Of a stretch of DNA of 64,000 nucleotides, positions 1 to 8,007 are shown in pieces. The stretch is from CAXBMB01 sp963976695 (GTDB taxonomy: Bacteria; Pseudomonadota; Alphaproteobacteria; Kiloniellales; DSM-21159). Position 1 is the first letter of the stretch. Each line of letters starts with the position of its first letter. The notes under the pieces are model-generated. The model was not told the origin of the DNA. It was given only the letters and a program-made list of their open reading frames with translations, and ran no database searches. The stretch spans positions 1-64,000 of the forward strand of contig CAXBMB010000002.1 in assembly GCA_963976695.1 (NCBI GenBank), read 5' to 3'. The translations under genes were made by a program, and so were the position numbers.

Positions 1-1013
1 GGCGCCAGATTGTTTGCCGTTCCGTTGTTTGGCGTGACGGCCTGCGGTTGGGGCGGCTGGCGTTTCTGCGGCGCGGAAAATCGACGGGACTGGTCGGCCT
101 GGCTCTCACCGTAGAGCCCCACCCGTGGCGTCGCGCCGGCGTCCCTCCCGGCGTCCATCCCGATGTCCCTCCTGGCGTCCAGCGCAGCATCCCTGCGGGC
201 ATTCACCGCCGCCGCAGCCGCGGCTTGGTCCGCGGCCGCCGCTTCCGGTGCGGCGGTCTGGCGGGGCGCCGGCGCGTCGTCGGGCTGTGCCGGCTGTTCG
301 GGCCGGCGCCGGACCGGCTCTTGCCCGGCCCGCACGTTGTCTGGGGTTTTCGTTCCTTCAGGACGGTCCACGAGAACCGCATCGGCAAAGGGATGGTTGG
401 AATCGATTTCCCACTTGTTTGCTTCGCGGCGGTCCTGCTCTTGCTTTTCCTGGATCAAATCATCCAGCTTGAGTCCCCCGCGCAACACGGAAGGCGGCGC
501 GCCGGCCAGCGCCAGCCCTGCTGCATTTTTCTCCTCGGCGGCGCGGGCGCGCGCTTCCGGCGGCGCAGAGGCTCCGGCCGACGGCGGCAAATCGGCCCGT
601 GGCGGCGCCTGTCGCTCCCGCTCCGCCGGGTTGCTGGCGCGATCAACCGATGAACCGTCTTCTTCGGCCCCATCGCGCAGCTCCGCCCGGCCGGCCAAAC
701 CCAACGCTTCCGGGGACCCGGCCTGTTCCTGGCGGCCAGGGCCTTGGGGGTAGAATTCTTCCGCTTCTTCCTGCTCGCGAAGCACCATCCGGCCGGTCGA
801 CTTCCCGGCGCTGCGCCGGGCCATTAGCCAGGCCACAAAAAGCCAGACGGCCAGCACCGGAGAGCCCGCTGAAATCGCCAAGAACATCTGCTCCGGCAGC
901 AAGAACTGAGACAGCGCCTCAAAGCCAAAAATCGTCGATAAATTCTGCCAGCTAAACAACAGCCAAAAGGCCGTCGTCAAAACCGCCATGAGAAGAAGAA
1001 ACAGCCTAAACAT
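1..1013 (-). CDS. Unrecognised membrane protein with long disordered tail (3' end cut by window)
   Basis: An open frame starts at ATG 1013 and runs off the left edge without a stop, about 337 codons. It is preceded by GGAGG at good spacing, and only 13 nt separate it from the glcE stop, so it probably belongs to the glcDE transcript. Residues about 3-20 (LFLLLMAVLTTAFWLLF) and about 38-60 are hydrophobic and look like two membrane helices. They are followed by a basic stretch and then a long Ala/Pro/Arg/Glu-rich, low-complexity region with a short repeat of the type DAxRD near residues 265-285. No catalytic motif or family was recognised. A glcF gene would be usual here, and this is not one: it has no paired CxxCxxC iron-sulfur motifs. 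The function is unknown; an anchored scaffold or envelope protein is possible but is only inference. Confidence 0.6.
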   Translation of the reverse strand, partial: MFRLFLLLMAVLTTAFWLLFSWQNLSTIFGFEALSQFLLPEQMFLAISAGSPVLAVWLFVAWLMARRSAGKSTGRMVLREQEEAEEFYPQGPGRQEQAGSPEALGLAGRAELRDGAEEDGSSVDRASNPAERERQAPPRADLPPSAGASAPPEARARAAEEKNAAGLALAGAPPSVLRGGLKLDDLIQEKQEQDRREANKWEIDSNHPFADAVLVDRPEGTKTPDNVRAGQEPVRRRPEQPAQPDDAPAPRQTAAPEAAAADQAAAAAAVNARRDAALDARRDIGMDAGRDAGATPRVGLYGESQADQSRRFSAPQKRQPPQPQAVTPNNGTANNLA

Positions 1014-1026
1014 GCTCACCTCCGGT

Positions 1027-2253
1027 TTACCCGTCCTTCAAACAGAGGCGGCCTGGATTGAGCAGCCCGAGAGGATCGAAACTGAGCCTCAATCGCGCGC
1101 TCAAGGTCGCGACCCCCGCGTCAAGCGGCTGAAAGACCGGCACCCGGGCGCGCAATTCCGGCGGCGCCCGCATCAGCGTGACATGGCCGCCCAAATCAGC
1201 GACAGCGCCGCGCAACAAACTGGCGCCCCCGTCTCCTTGCGCGGGCATCGCAATCCACAGCAGCCCACCTCCCCAGTCGGCATAGTACAAGGCATTGGCA
1301 ACGTTGGCGAGAAGATCCCCGATCTTCGGCGCCAGGGTCGGCGCGACCGAGAGTCGCCAGACCGCCCGGTCTTGATTTTCACTCACCGGCTTTAGCGCCG
1401 CCAACTCCGCCCACAGCAGGCGGGAGTTATGAGAATGCAGTTCCGCCGTTTCGCCGAACTGCGCCAGCGCCGCGCGCAGGCTTTGGCAGCGATCGCGCAC
1501 CGACAGCGCGGTACCCTCCAGCCGCAGAACCGTGACCGCCTGCCCGGCTTGGCTGACCTGGGAAACCTCGGAGAGCGCGGCGGCCCCGACGGGCAGATAG
1601 GCCGCGCCGGAAAGATCGAAGGGGGAATTCAACGCCAGGCTCATCGCCTTGACCGCCGCCGCCAGATCCTGCCCCAGCACCATAGCCGTGTAGGTCTTTT
1701 CCGCCGCCGGCAGAACCTTCAGCGTGACCTCGCCCATCACCGCCAGCGTGCCGTAGGAGCCGGCCATCACCTTGGAAAGATCGTAGCCGGTCACGTTCTT
1801 GACCACGCGGGCGCCGGATTTGATTTCCTCGCCCCGCCCGGTAATGCACCGGAAGCCGAGGAAATGATCGCGCGCCGCGCCAGCCTTGATCCGACGGGGC
1901 CCGGCCAAGTTGCACGCGATGGCTCCCGCCAGCGTACCCTGCCCCTGCGGCGCGCCATAGAGCGGCCCCAGATCCAGCGGCTCGAACGCCAGTTCCTGAC
2001 GGCTTTGCGCCAAGGTTTCCTTGACCTGGCTGAGCGGCGTGCCCGCCGCCGCCGACAGCACCAGCTCTTCGGGCTCATAAAGGCTGATGCCGCTCATGCC
2101 CGCCAGCGACAGCCGATGCCGGGCCCGCACCAGGTGGCCCAAGCCCCGCTTGCTGCCCGCGCCCAGGATTTCCAGCGGCGCTTTTTCTTGCACCGCCCAG
2201 TTGATGGCTTGCTGGAGCTGCTGCCAGTTTTCTGGCTTGAAGTTCTCACCCAT
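1027..2253 (-). CDS. glcE: Glycolate oxidase FAD-binding subunit GlcE
   Basis: GlcE is an FAD-binding subunit of glycolate oxidase, which oxidises glycolate to glyoxylate at the membrane together with GlcD and GlcF. The 408-residue protein has the FAD_binding_4 pattern of short GlcE proteins: ILGAGSKRGLG near the N-terminus, a GTLAGAIACNLAGPRR segment, then ARVVKNVTGYDLSKVMAGSYGTLAV, the usual Gly/Tyr-rich flavin loop. The start was set at ATG 2253 (MGENFKPENW), preceded by AAGGGG, rather than at further upstream codons. The gene lies 10 nt after glcD in the same direction, so the two are surely cotranscribed. GlcE resembles a shortened GlcD, but the adjacent full-length GlcD makes the assignment firm. 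Confidence 0.9.
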   Translation of the reverse strand: MGENFKPENWQQLQQAINWAVQEKAPLEILGAGSKRGLGHLVRARHRLSLAGMSGISLYEPEELVLSAAAGTPLSQVKETLAQSRQELAFEPLDLGPLYGAPQGQGTLAGAIACNLAGPRRIKAGAARDHFLGFRCITGRGEEIKSGARVVKNVTGYDLSKVMAGSYGTLAVMGEVTLKVLPAAEKTYTAMVLGQDLAAAVKAMSLALNSPFDLSGAAYLPVGAAALSEVSQVSQAGQAVTVLRLEGTALSVRDRCQSLRAALAQFGETAELHSHNSRLLWAELAALKPVSENQDRAVWRLSVAPTLAPKIGDLLANVANALYYADWGGGLLWIAMPAQGDGGASLLRGAVADLGGHVTLMRAPPELRARVPVFQPLDAGVATLSARLRLSFDPLGLLNPGRLCLKDG

Positions 2254-2263
2254 GGCCGGCCCC

Positions 2264-3751
2264 TTAGAAACGAGGAATATCTGGAAAGGGCATCTGGCCC
2301 GCGTGAATATGGATGCGTCCCAATTCCGCGCAGCGATGCAGCTCCGGGAAGACCTTCCCGGGATTGAGCAGTCCATCGGGATCAAAGACGCACTTTACCC
2401 GATTCTGCTGTTTCAGGTCGGCCTCGGTAAACATCGTTCCCATAAGATCGCGCTTTTCGACCCCCACCCCATGCTCGCCCGACAGCACGCCGCCGACCGC
2501 CACGCACAGCTTCAGGATTTCAGCGCCGAATTCCTCGGTCTTTTCCAACTCGCCGGGCACGTTGGCGTCGTAGAGAATGAGCGGGTGGAGATTACCGTCG
2601 CCGGCATGGAAAACATTGGCCACCCGCAGGCCGTACTGCGCACTCAGCTCACGCATCCGCGCCAGCACCTCGGGCAAGCGACGGCGGGGAATTGTGCCGT
2701 CCATGCAGTAGTAGTCCGGTGAAATTCGACCAACGGCGGGGAACGCGGCCTTGCGCCCTGCCCAAAATTTTATCCGCTGTTCTTCCGATTCCGATATCCG
2801 CTTGTAGGTGGCGCCTTTTTGATCAACCAGATCGCTGACCCGGTCGATCAGATCGTCCACCTCGACCGCCGGACCGTCCAGTTCAACGATCAACAGCGCC
2901 TCCACATCCAGCGGATAGCCGGCGTGCACGAAATCCTCGGCGGCCTTGATGGCCAGCGAATCCATCATTTCCATGCCGCCTGGAATAATTCCCGCGGCGA
3001 TGATCGCCGCCACCGCATCGCCGGCCTGCTCGCTGGTGGGAAAGCCCAGCAGCAGGGCGCGCTGCACCGGCGGCTGGCGCAGCAGTCGGACCGTGACCTC
3101 GGTCACCACCCCCAACAGCCCCTCCGAGCCGGTGATCAGGCCCAGAAAATCATAGCCCTCGCTGTCCAGGTGCTTACCGCCCACCCGGATCACCGTGCCG
3201 TCGATCAGCACCATCTCCAGGCCCAGCAGGTTGTTGGTGGTCAAGCCATACTTCAAGCAGTGCACGCCGCCGGAGTTCTCGGCCACATTGCCGCCGATGG
3301 TGCAGGCGATCTGACTGGAGGGATCGGGCGCGTAGTAAAAGCCATCCGCTTCCACCGCGTTGGTGATCCCCAGATTGGTCACCCCCGGCTGCACCACCGC
3401 GCAGCGGTTCTCGTAGTCCACCTCCAGGATCCGATTGAACTTTCCCAAGCCCAGCAGGATGCCATCCTCCAGCGGCAGCGCCCCGCCAGACAGCGAAGTG
3501 CCGGCGCCGCGTGGCACCACCTTGACGCCTTCCTTCTGGCAAAAGCGTAGCACCGCCGCGACCTGGGCTGTGGTTTCCGGCAGGACCACCAGCAGCGGCA
3601 GGGCCGCATAGGCTGTCAAGCCATCGCTCTCGTAAGCGCGGCGCTCATCCTCGTCGAAGATAACGCCCTCGCCAGGCACCAGTTGCCGCAGCGACTCGGC
3701 GATCTGTCGGCGACGGGCGATGACCTGTTGGTCCGGATCTGGCATGCGCAT
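2264..3751 (-). CDS. glcD: Glycolate oxidase subunit GlcD (FAD-linked oxidase)
   Basis: GlcD is the catalytic FAD subunit of glycolate oxidase; the same family includes D-lactate dehydrogenases. The 495-residue length matches GlcD. The N-terminal PCMH-type FAD domain contains PRGAGTSLSGGALP and GVTNLGITNAVE, then the flavin-contact stretch TIGGNVAENSGGVHCLKYG. The C-terminal FAD-oxidase domain has the HAGDGNLHPLILYD motif and GGVLSGEHGVGVEKRD near the end. The start was set at ATG 3751, which has AGGGAG six bases upstream; the leftward-open frame extends a few codons further to a TTG with no ribosome site. It is the first gene of the leftward glcD-glcE-membrane protein run and lies downstream of the tandem terminators that follow rpmJ, so it probably has its own promoter in 3752-3995. 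Confidence 0.92.
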   Translation of the reverse strand: MRMPDPDQQVIARRRQIAESLRQLVPGEGVIFDEDERRAYESDGLTAYAALPLLVVLPETTAQVAAVLRFCQKEGVKVVPRGAGTSLSGGALPLEDGILLGLGKFNRILEVDYENRCAVVQPGVTNLGITNAVEADGFYYAPDPSSQIACTIGGNVAENSGGVHCLKYGLTTNNLLGLEMVLIDGTVIRVGGKHLDSEGYDFLGLITGSEGLLGVVTEVTVRLLRQPPVQRALLLGFPTSEQAGDAVAAIIAAGIIPGGMEMMDSLAIKAAEDFVHAGYPLDVEALLIVELDGPAVEVDDLIDRVSDLVDQKGATYKRISESEEQRIKFWAGRKAAFPAVGRISPDYYCMDGTIPRRRLPEVLARMRELSAQYGLRVANVFHAGDGNLHPLILYDANVPGELEKTEEFGAEILKLCVAVGGVLSGEHGVGVEKRDLMGTMFTEADLKQQNRVKCVFDPDGLLNPGKVFPELHRCAELGRIHIHAGQMPFPDIPRF

Positions 3752-3995
3752 GATTTTCTCCCTCACCAAGAGCTTGCCTGCAAAAAGCTCGGTTGGCGAC
3801 GCACAACAACAAAAGTGGTAATACCAATTTTTGACGCGGGAGAAAAGCAGCGATTGATCGACCGGGCCGAGGGCGCTTGTCGCCTCTGCCGACGTCCCGC
3901 CCGATATCCGGCCAAACCCACGGCGATGCCCCGGCCCAGGCCCTGCCCAGGATCACCGCCCCAGGATCATCACAGCCCGCCCCAGGGCTGGGGCG

Positions 3996-4024
3996 AAAAA
4001 AAATACCCAGGCGGGTGCCTGGGT
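3996..4024 (-). terminator. Intrinsic terminator, leftward
   Basis: On the minus strand an 8-bp perfect stem (ACCCAGGC/GCCTGGGT, plus positions 4005-4012 and 4017-4024) with a 4-nt loop is followed by A and then a run of eight T. This is a textbook rho-independent terminator for leftward transcription. It is the second of two in tandem downstream of rpmJ and isolates rpmJ from glcD. The rest of 3752-4151 holds no recognisable gene. Confidence 0.8.
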
Positions 4025-4066
4025 TGGTTGCTGTCTGATGGTCGAACTCATGGTCGGACAACGAAG

Positions 4067-4099
4067 AAAAGCCGCGCTTCCGATGCAAGCGCGGCTTTT
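4067..4099 (-). terminator. Intrinsic terminator after rpmJ (possibly bidirectional)
   Basis: The inverted repeat GCCGCGC (4071-4077) / GCGCGGC (4089-4095) has an 11-nt loop and is flanked by AAAA on the left and TTTT on the right, so it reads as a terminator on both strands. It lies about 50 nt past the rpmJ stop codon and is the first of two leftward terminators there. Confidence 0.75.
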
Positions 4100-4151
4100 C
4101 TGTCAGCTGCCCCGCTGCCGCCGTTACGAAGACCGGCGGCAGGCTGCTTGT

Positions 4152-4277
4152 TCAGCCCTGGCGGGCTTTGAAGCGCGGGTTCTTCTTGTTGATCACATAA
4201 ACGCGGCCACGACGGCGCACAATGCGGCAGCCTTTGTCGCGCAGCTTTGCGGTCTTCAGCGAATTAACAACTTTCAT
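4152..4277 (-). CDS. rpmJ: 50S ribosomal protein L36 (zinc-independent form)
   Basis: This short frame encodes 41 residues, MKVVNSLKTAKLRDKGCRIV through KKNPRFKARQG, which is ribosomal protein L36 of the large subunit. The 41-residue length, the single cysteine (C17) and the absence of the CxxC...C/H zinc ligands mark the zinc-independent type usual in alphaproteobacteria. The start at ATG 4277 is preceded by GAGGAAAAG. A strong promoter candidate lies at 4328-4356 and two intrinsic terminators follow, so the gene is a monocistronic unit. It is too short for most gene finders, but every residue of the conserved RVYVINKKNPRFKARQG tail is present, so the call is secure. Confidence 0.96.
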   Translation of the reverse strand: MKVVNSLKTAKLRDKGCRIVRRRGRVYVINKKNPRFKARQG

Positions 4278-4327
4278 TTTTCTTTTCCTCAGGTTGCCGG
4301 CCCAGCCCGGCCCGAATTGCAGCGCGG

Positions 4328-4356
4328 AACATACTGAGGCACCCGCACGCTGTCAA
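4328..4356 (-). promoter_or_regulatory. Sigma70-type promoter of rpmJ
   Basis: On the minus strand TTGACA (4356-4351) is followed by exactly 17 nt and then TATGTT (4333-4328), a consensus -35 and a near-consensus -10. It points toward the rpmJ start about 50 nt away, a very good match for a gene that must be expressed constitutively. The remainder of 4278-4620 has no gene that I can support. Confidence 0.75.
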
Positions 4357-4563
4357 TGCACCCCAGTTCAACTTTTTGCCTTCAGAAATCAGCCCCGGCG
4401 CGGCGCCCTTCAAACAAGGGAAAACCCGGGTTCTGTCTCCTTAGGACCCGGACGACGGAAGGACGGCGATCCAGATCGCGCTGATCCGCAAGCACCGACC
4501 GACTCGCAAGGCCCCAATAACGGCTTGCCGACATAGCCTTCTCCCGCCGGCATTACAAGTAAA

Positions 4564-4622
4564 AGCGCGCGCCGGCCGAAAAGCCACGCCCCGGGGCGCG
4601 GCCGCCAGGGTCGGCGCGCGCT
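4564..4622 (-). terminator. Possible terminator after the methyltransferase gene
   Basis: On the minus strand GCGCGCGCCGA directly at the stop codon of the methyltransferase gene can pair with CGGCGCGCGC about 40 nt further, which is followed by TTTT. The loop is long and internally GC-rich, so this is a tentative terminator. Confidence 0.35.
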
Positions 4623-5583
4623 ACCAATCACTCATCAATTTCGTTTCTTTGCGGCCCAGGACATAAAAACGGTAAAGCTTCAGCGCGCCCTTATCCAGGG
4701 CGATGCTGCGCCGATTCCACATCTCGACTTCATCCACCAGAATTTCCGCCAGCTGCTTGTTGCTGACGCATTCCCGGGAGTTGCTGATGAAGTTCTTGAA
4801 ACCGGAAACCACTTTGGGGAGATAGCTGGCGGTAATGTCCTCCATCACCCTGATATCAAAGCCGACATCCTGCAGCAGGTTTTCGTAGTTCTGCAGCCCC
4901 CAGGGAAAGACCGGTTCTTTCTCGCCATGAACCCAGGTATCGACGTCGCGCGACAGGCTCGGGTCTTCATTGATCACAAAGTCGGTAAACATGAATTGGC
5001 CATCATGCTTGAGGCCGGTGCCGATGCCCTTGAACAGCCGTTCCTTGTGTTCAACGCCAAAAAAAACCTCGTTGGCCAGCACACAGTCGTACCGTCTCTT
5101 CTCCAGTTCAATGACTTCCAGGTCACAGCGACTGACCTGCGCCTTTTTCGCCATTCCGGACTGCTCCGAAAGGGCCTGGCCGGCGGTGGCCATTTCCGGG
5201 TCGCGTTCCAAAGCCGCAACCCAGGTGTTGAATTCCTTGGAGATCGCCCGTGACCCGCCGCCCAGGCCGCAGCCGATGTGCAAGAGACTCTTTTTCTCGT
5301 TCAGCCCGAAGGGCTTGACCAGATCCAGCACATGCTGTTCGTGCCCCGGCGTGTTAAAGCCGCTGCCCCAAATTTTTTGCACAATATGGACCCTTGCCGT
5401 TTCCCATTTCGGTCGATTGGGATCCAACTGATAAACTGATTTATCAACCGGCGCGACGGGCTCTTCTTCGGCCGGTCGACGCTCCTTGACCGTTAGATCA
5501 TAGCCTCGCCACCAAGCCTTTAGACGTATTTTTAAAGGGATCGGCGCGCGCTTCGTGGCGTCTCCCTGATTGGTATCAGACAC
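4621..5583 (-). CDS. Class I SAM-dependent methyltransferase
   Basis: This is a Rossmann-fold methyltransferase of about 320 residues. Motif I is LLHIGCGLGGGSRAI, preceded by the helix that begins PGHEQHVLDL. The acidic end of strand 2 is in AALERDP, and the post-I and motif II regions are ...DCVLANEVFFGV and LKHDGQFMFTDFVI. The substrate cannot be read from the sequence; the fold and the DQFMFTDF-like step resemble small-molecule N/C-methyltransferases of the UbiE/phosphoethanolamine type. The start is uncertain. GTG 5583 gives an N-terminus MSDTNQGD before the well-formed IPLKIRLKAWWRGYDL segment; an in-frame TTG at 5631 would add 16 residues. The gene stands alone, with a 5' region rich in A+T. 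The substrate is unknown. Confidence 0.75.
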   Translation of the reverse strand: MSDTNQGDATKRAPIPLKIRLKAWWRGYDLTVKERRPAEEEPVAPVDKSVYQLDPNRPKWETARVHIVQKIWGSGFNTPGHEQHVLDLVKPFGLNEKKSLLHIGCGLGGGSRAISKEFNTWVAALERDPEMATAGQALSEQSGMAKKAQVSRCDLEVIELEKRRYDCVLANEVFFGVEHKERLFKGIGTGLKHDGQFMFTDFVINEDPSLSRDVDTWVHGEKEPVFPWGLQNYENLLQDVGFDIRVMEDITASYLPKVVSGFKNFISNSRECVSNKQLAEILVDEVEMWNRRSIALDKGALKLYRFYVLGRKETKLMSDW

Positions 5584-5952
5584 TTCCCTATCCCGACCCT
5601 GTGGCACCCCCGATTGTCGCTTCAGGTACAATGGAACAATCTATTCGTCACCACCCTAATGGGGAGTGGTAAAGTGGCGGTTAATTTCACCGCATAAAGG
5701 GTCGAAAATAGATCCTTTTAATTAGCTAATTGTATGAATGGCTTTGCCCGGCCCGTCGGGCCGCTAAGTCACGGAAAACAAGGGCTGTTGACCTGTTTGC
5801 GCCGAACCGGGAGCGGCGCCAAGGGCGGTCGGATAAAGAGCGCGACAAATTCGCACTAAATCCCAAATAAAAATCCAGAAAAAATCGGAATAAAATCCGG
5901 AATTAAACCTGGTCGGCGCCGGGTCGAACCCGGTCCGGCGCCACGCCCGGGG
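5584..5952. other. Gene-free interval with AT-rich palindrome and terminator-like hairpin
   Basis: This 369-bp gap between two leftward genes is unusually A+T-rich for the window. It contains the perfect 12-bp palindrome AATTAGCTAATT at 5720-5731, about 140 bp upstream of the methyltransferase start and a candidate operator or promoter element. An imperfect hairpin at 5915-5942 (CCGGGT/ACCCGG core, extended by GGCG/CGCC), just past the stop of the secreted-protein gene, may terminate that transcript, although its T-run is weak. No coding region was found. Confidence 0.5.
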
Positions 5953-6399
5953 CTACTTATAAAAAACCACCTCACTGCGGCTCCGCGGGGTCACCAGGTC
6001 AACGCAATCGTCGCGGCGGCCCGCCGGGTCGCCACACGCCGCCACGTCGTTCAGCAAAATCCGCGAAACCTCTTCACATTGCTGCTCGGCCAGATCGAAC
6101 AGCTTGACCACCGACTTCCCGGCTCGCAACGGGGAGGCGTCCACAACCAGACGTTGCGTGATCACGCCGTCCGAGCCAAAGAAAATCAAATCCAGCCGGA
6201 AGGGGTCGAACTGCCGGTCGCTGGCGTTTTCAAACAGCAGGTAGGTGCGGCAGGCCCCGTCGCGCTGCTCCAGCTTATTGAGTTCAATGGTGACGGCCGC
6301 CTTTGGCCCCACCGCGTTGCTTTGCGCCGTGGCCGTGGCCACCTGACCCGCCAGCAGCAGCAGCGCCCCAAGCGCGCCAGAAATTCGCCGCAACCGCAT
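5953..6399 (-). CDS. Small secreted hypothetical protein
   Basis: The 148-residue product begins with a typical Sec signal peptide: MRLRRISG, then the hydrophobic core ALGALLLLAG and an Ala-x-Ala-like cleavage region TATAQS. The mature part has four cysteines (GACRTY, QQCEEV, VAACGD, DDCVDL), which suggests two disulfides in the periplasm, and a beta-rich pattern (VTIELNKLEQ, YLLFENASD, LDLIFFGSDG). The start at ATG 6399 was chosen for its ribosome site (GGGAGAG) and because it opens the signal peptide; the frame extends 19 codons further without one. I recall similar small periplasmic proteins in alphaproteobacteria without a known function. It is transcribed away from gpmA. Confidence 0.7.
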   Translation of the reverse strand: MRLRRISGALGALLLLAGQVATATAQSNAVGPKAAVTIELNKLEQRDGACRTYLLFENASDRQFDPFRLDLIFFGSDGVITQRLVVDASPLRAGKSVVKLFDLAEQQCEEVSRILLNDVAACGDPAGRRDDCVDLVTPRSRSEVVFYK

Positions 6400-6756
6400 C
6401 TTTACTCTCCCGTGCTTCCTGTTGTTCACCGAGTGACCCACCGGCCGCGCCATCAATGCCGGCCTGACCGTGGGTTTGTGCCGCAGCTAACCTAACCGGT
6501 AACGACGGCGAGGCAAACAGCGCGCCGAGGCTTTTGGAAAAAGATTTGGCCCGCGCGGCGGCTCGGTTGCTCGATCGCTTCGGCCCGGCGCGCGGTGGCG
6601 GCCGAACAGCCGTGTAACGACGCCGGAAAGCCCCGGTCCGCGACGCGGCGTTTTCGCGCTTTACATTGACTTATCGGGCGTCACAGGGCAGATCAGCGGG
6701 CAAGATTATCCCCTTCAGCCGCACCCCTGTTCGCCAACGCCCTTAGGAGGCCCGCC
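6400..6756. other. Divergent intergenic region before gpmA
   Basis: This 357-bp gap lies between the leftward secreted-protein gene and rightward gpmA and must hold both promoters. TTGACT at 6666-6671 is a possible -35 for gpmA, but no good -10 at 16-18 nt was seen. No gene or RNA was recognised. Confidence 0.4.
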
Positions 6757-7461
6757 ATGCCCCAACTGATCCTGCTGCGCCATGGTCAATCGCTGTGGAA
6801 CAAAGAAAACCGTTTCACCGGCTGGATAGACGTGGACCTCAGCGAACAGGGATTGAACGAAGCCAAGGCCGCCGGCGAGTTGATCGCGGCGCAGGATCTG
6901 AAGCCCGACCTCTGCTTTACCTCCTACCTGACCCGCGCCATCAAGACGCTGCATCTGGCCCAGGAAAACATGGACCGGCTCTGGGCGCCGGTGGAAAAGT
7001 CCTGGCGCCTGAACGAGCGCCACTATGGCGACCTCCAGGGCCTGAACAAGGCCGAAATGGCGGCCAAGGTCGGTGAGGAGCAGGTGAAGATCTGGCGGCG
7101 CAGCTATGACACCCCGCCGCCGCCGCTGGCGTTGGATGACGAACGCCATCCCGCCCACGAGGAACGCTACCGCGCTCTGACCGCCGAGCAACTGCCGGCC
7201 ACCGAAAGCCTGAAATCCACCGTTGAGCGGGTGTTGCCCTATTGGGATGAAGCCATTGCCCCGGCGCTGCGTGACGGCAAGCGCGTGTTGATCGCCGCCC
7301 ATGGCAATTCACTGCGCGGCCTAATCAAGTTTTTGGACGGGGTTTCCGACGCCGACATTCTATCGGTGGAAATCGCCACCGGTCGGCCGCTATTCTATCA
7401 ATTGGATGATGACCTCAAACCGGTTGAACGCTATTACCTGGACGAACGCGCCCCCTCCTGA
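6757..7461 (+). CDS. gpmA: 2,3-bisphosphoglycerate-dependent phosphoglycerate mutase
   Basis: GpmA interconverts 3- and 2-phosphoglycerate in glycolysis and gluconeogenesis, using a phosphohistidine primed by 2,3-bisphosphoglycerate. The 234-residue product starts MPQLILLRHGQSLWNKENRF, where the RHG triad carries the phosphorylated histidine. It continues with FTGWIDVDLSEQG, LNERHYGDLQGLNK and, near the C-terminus, LIAAHGNSLRGLIKFLDG, the second catalytic histidine. These motifs and the length fit the cofactor-dependent class and exclude the unrelated GpmI type. The start at ATG 6757 follows a strong TTAGGAGG. The next gene begins 72 nt downstream. Confidence 0.96.
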   Translation: MPQLILLRHGQSLWNKENRFTGWIDVDLSEQGLNEAKAAGELIAAQDLKPDLCFTSYLTRAIKTLHLAQENMDRLWAPVEKSWRLNERHYGDLQGLNKAEMAAKVGEEQVKIWRRSYDTPPPPLALDDERHPAHEERYRALTAEQLPATESLKSTVERVLPYWDEAIAPALRDGKRVLIAAHGNSLRGLIKFLDGVSDADILSVEIATGRPLFYQLDDDLKPVERYYLDERAPS

Positions 7462-7533
7462 ACCCGGGCGGGCCGGAGGTCGCCAGGTCCCCCGCCCGCA
7501 CCCGCTTGCGCCCCATTTTTGGCAGGGCACGTC

Positions 7534-7845
7534 ATGAACCGCCAGTTCCAGCGCCGCACCGAAAGCTTTACCTGCGCGAACTGCGGCGAACCGGTCGCGG
7601 GCAGCGGCTACACCAACCATTGCCCGCACTGCCTATGGTCTTGCCACGTCGACCTGAACCCCGGTGACCGGGCCGCCGACTGTGGCGGGATGATGGCGCC
7701 GGTCGCCGTCGAGCCGGGCCGCAAAGGCTATATCATCACCCACAAATGCCGCCGCTGTGGTTTTGAAGGCCGCAATCGGACGGTGGAAGCCGACAACTTC
7801 GATGCCATTCTGGCGATCTCACGCAAGCGACAGCTCCCGCGCTGA
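7534..7845 (+). CDS. RNHCP domain-containing protein
   Basis: A small protein of 103 residues with six to seven cysteines arranged as zinc-ribbon pairs: CANCGEP near residue 15, then NHCPHCLWSCHVD, a DCGGMM stretch and KCRRCGFEGRN. The YTNHCPHCL block is the signature of the RNHCP domain, a family named for that motif whose biochemical role is not established. The start at ATG 7534 was preferred over a TTG five codons earlier. It lies downstream of gpmA and upstream of the cobalamin genes, with no obvious functional tie to either. A possible weak terminator, GCGTCTG/CAGACGC, follows at 7850-7872. Confidence 0.85.
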   Translation: MNRQFQRRTESFTCANCGEPVAGSGYTNHCPHCLWSCHVDLNPGDRAADCGGMMAPVAVEPGRKGYIITHKCRRCGFEGRNRTVEADNFDAILAISRKRQLPR

Positions 7846-8007
7846 GCCGGCGTCTGGCGGCGAAACAGACGCTTCCCGGAAAAACCCGCGCCGCAAAAAA
7901 ACAGCCCGGTCAGGGCAGTGCCCCGCCCGCTTATCCTTGCCCTCGGCCGCTCCCATTTATCGCCCGCCCCCACCAATCCACACCCAACGACGCAGCCAGA
8001 GGATTCC

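Noticed and set aside
1..753. Several rightward frames at the left edge
   Set aside because: They are shadows of the leftward membrane-protein gene, which has a ribosome site, membrane helices and operon spacing.
3645..4088. Leftward frame of 147 codons upstream of glcD
   Set aside because: It crosses both intrinsic terminators and has no plausible protein features.
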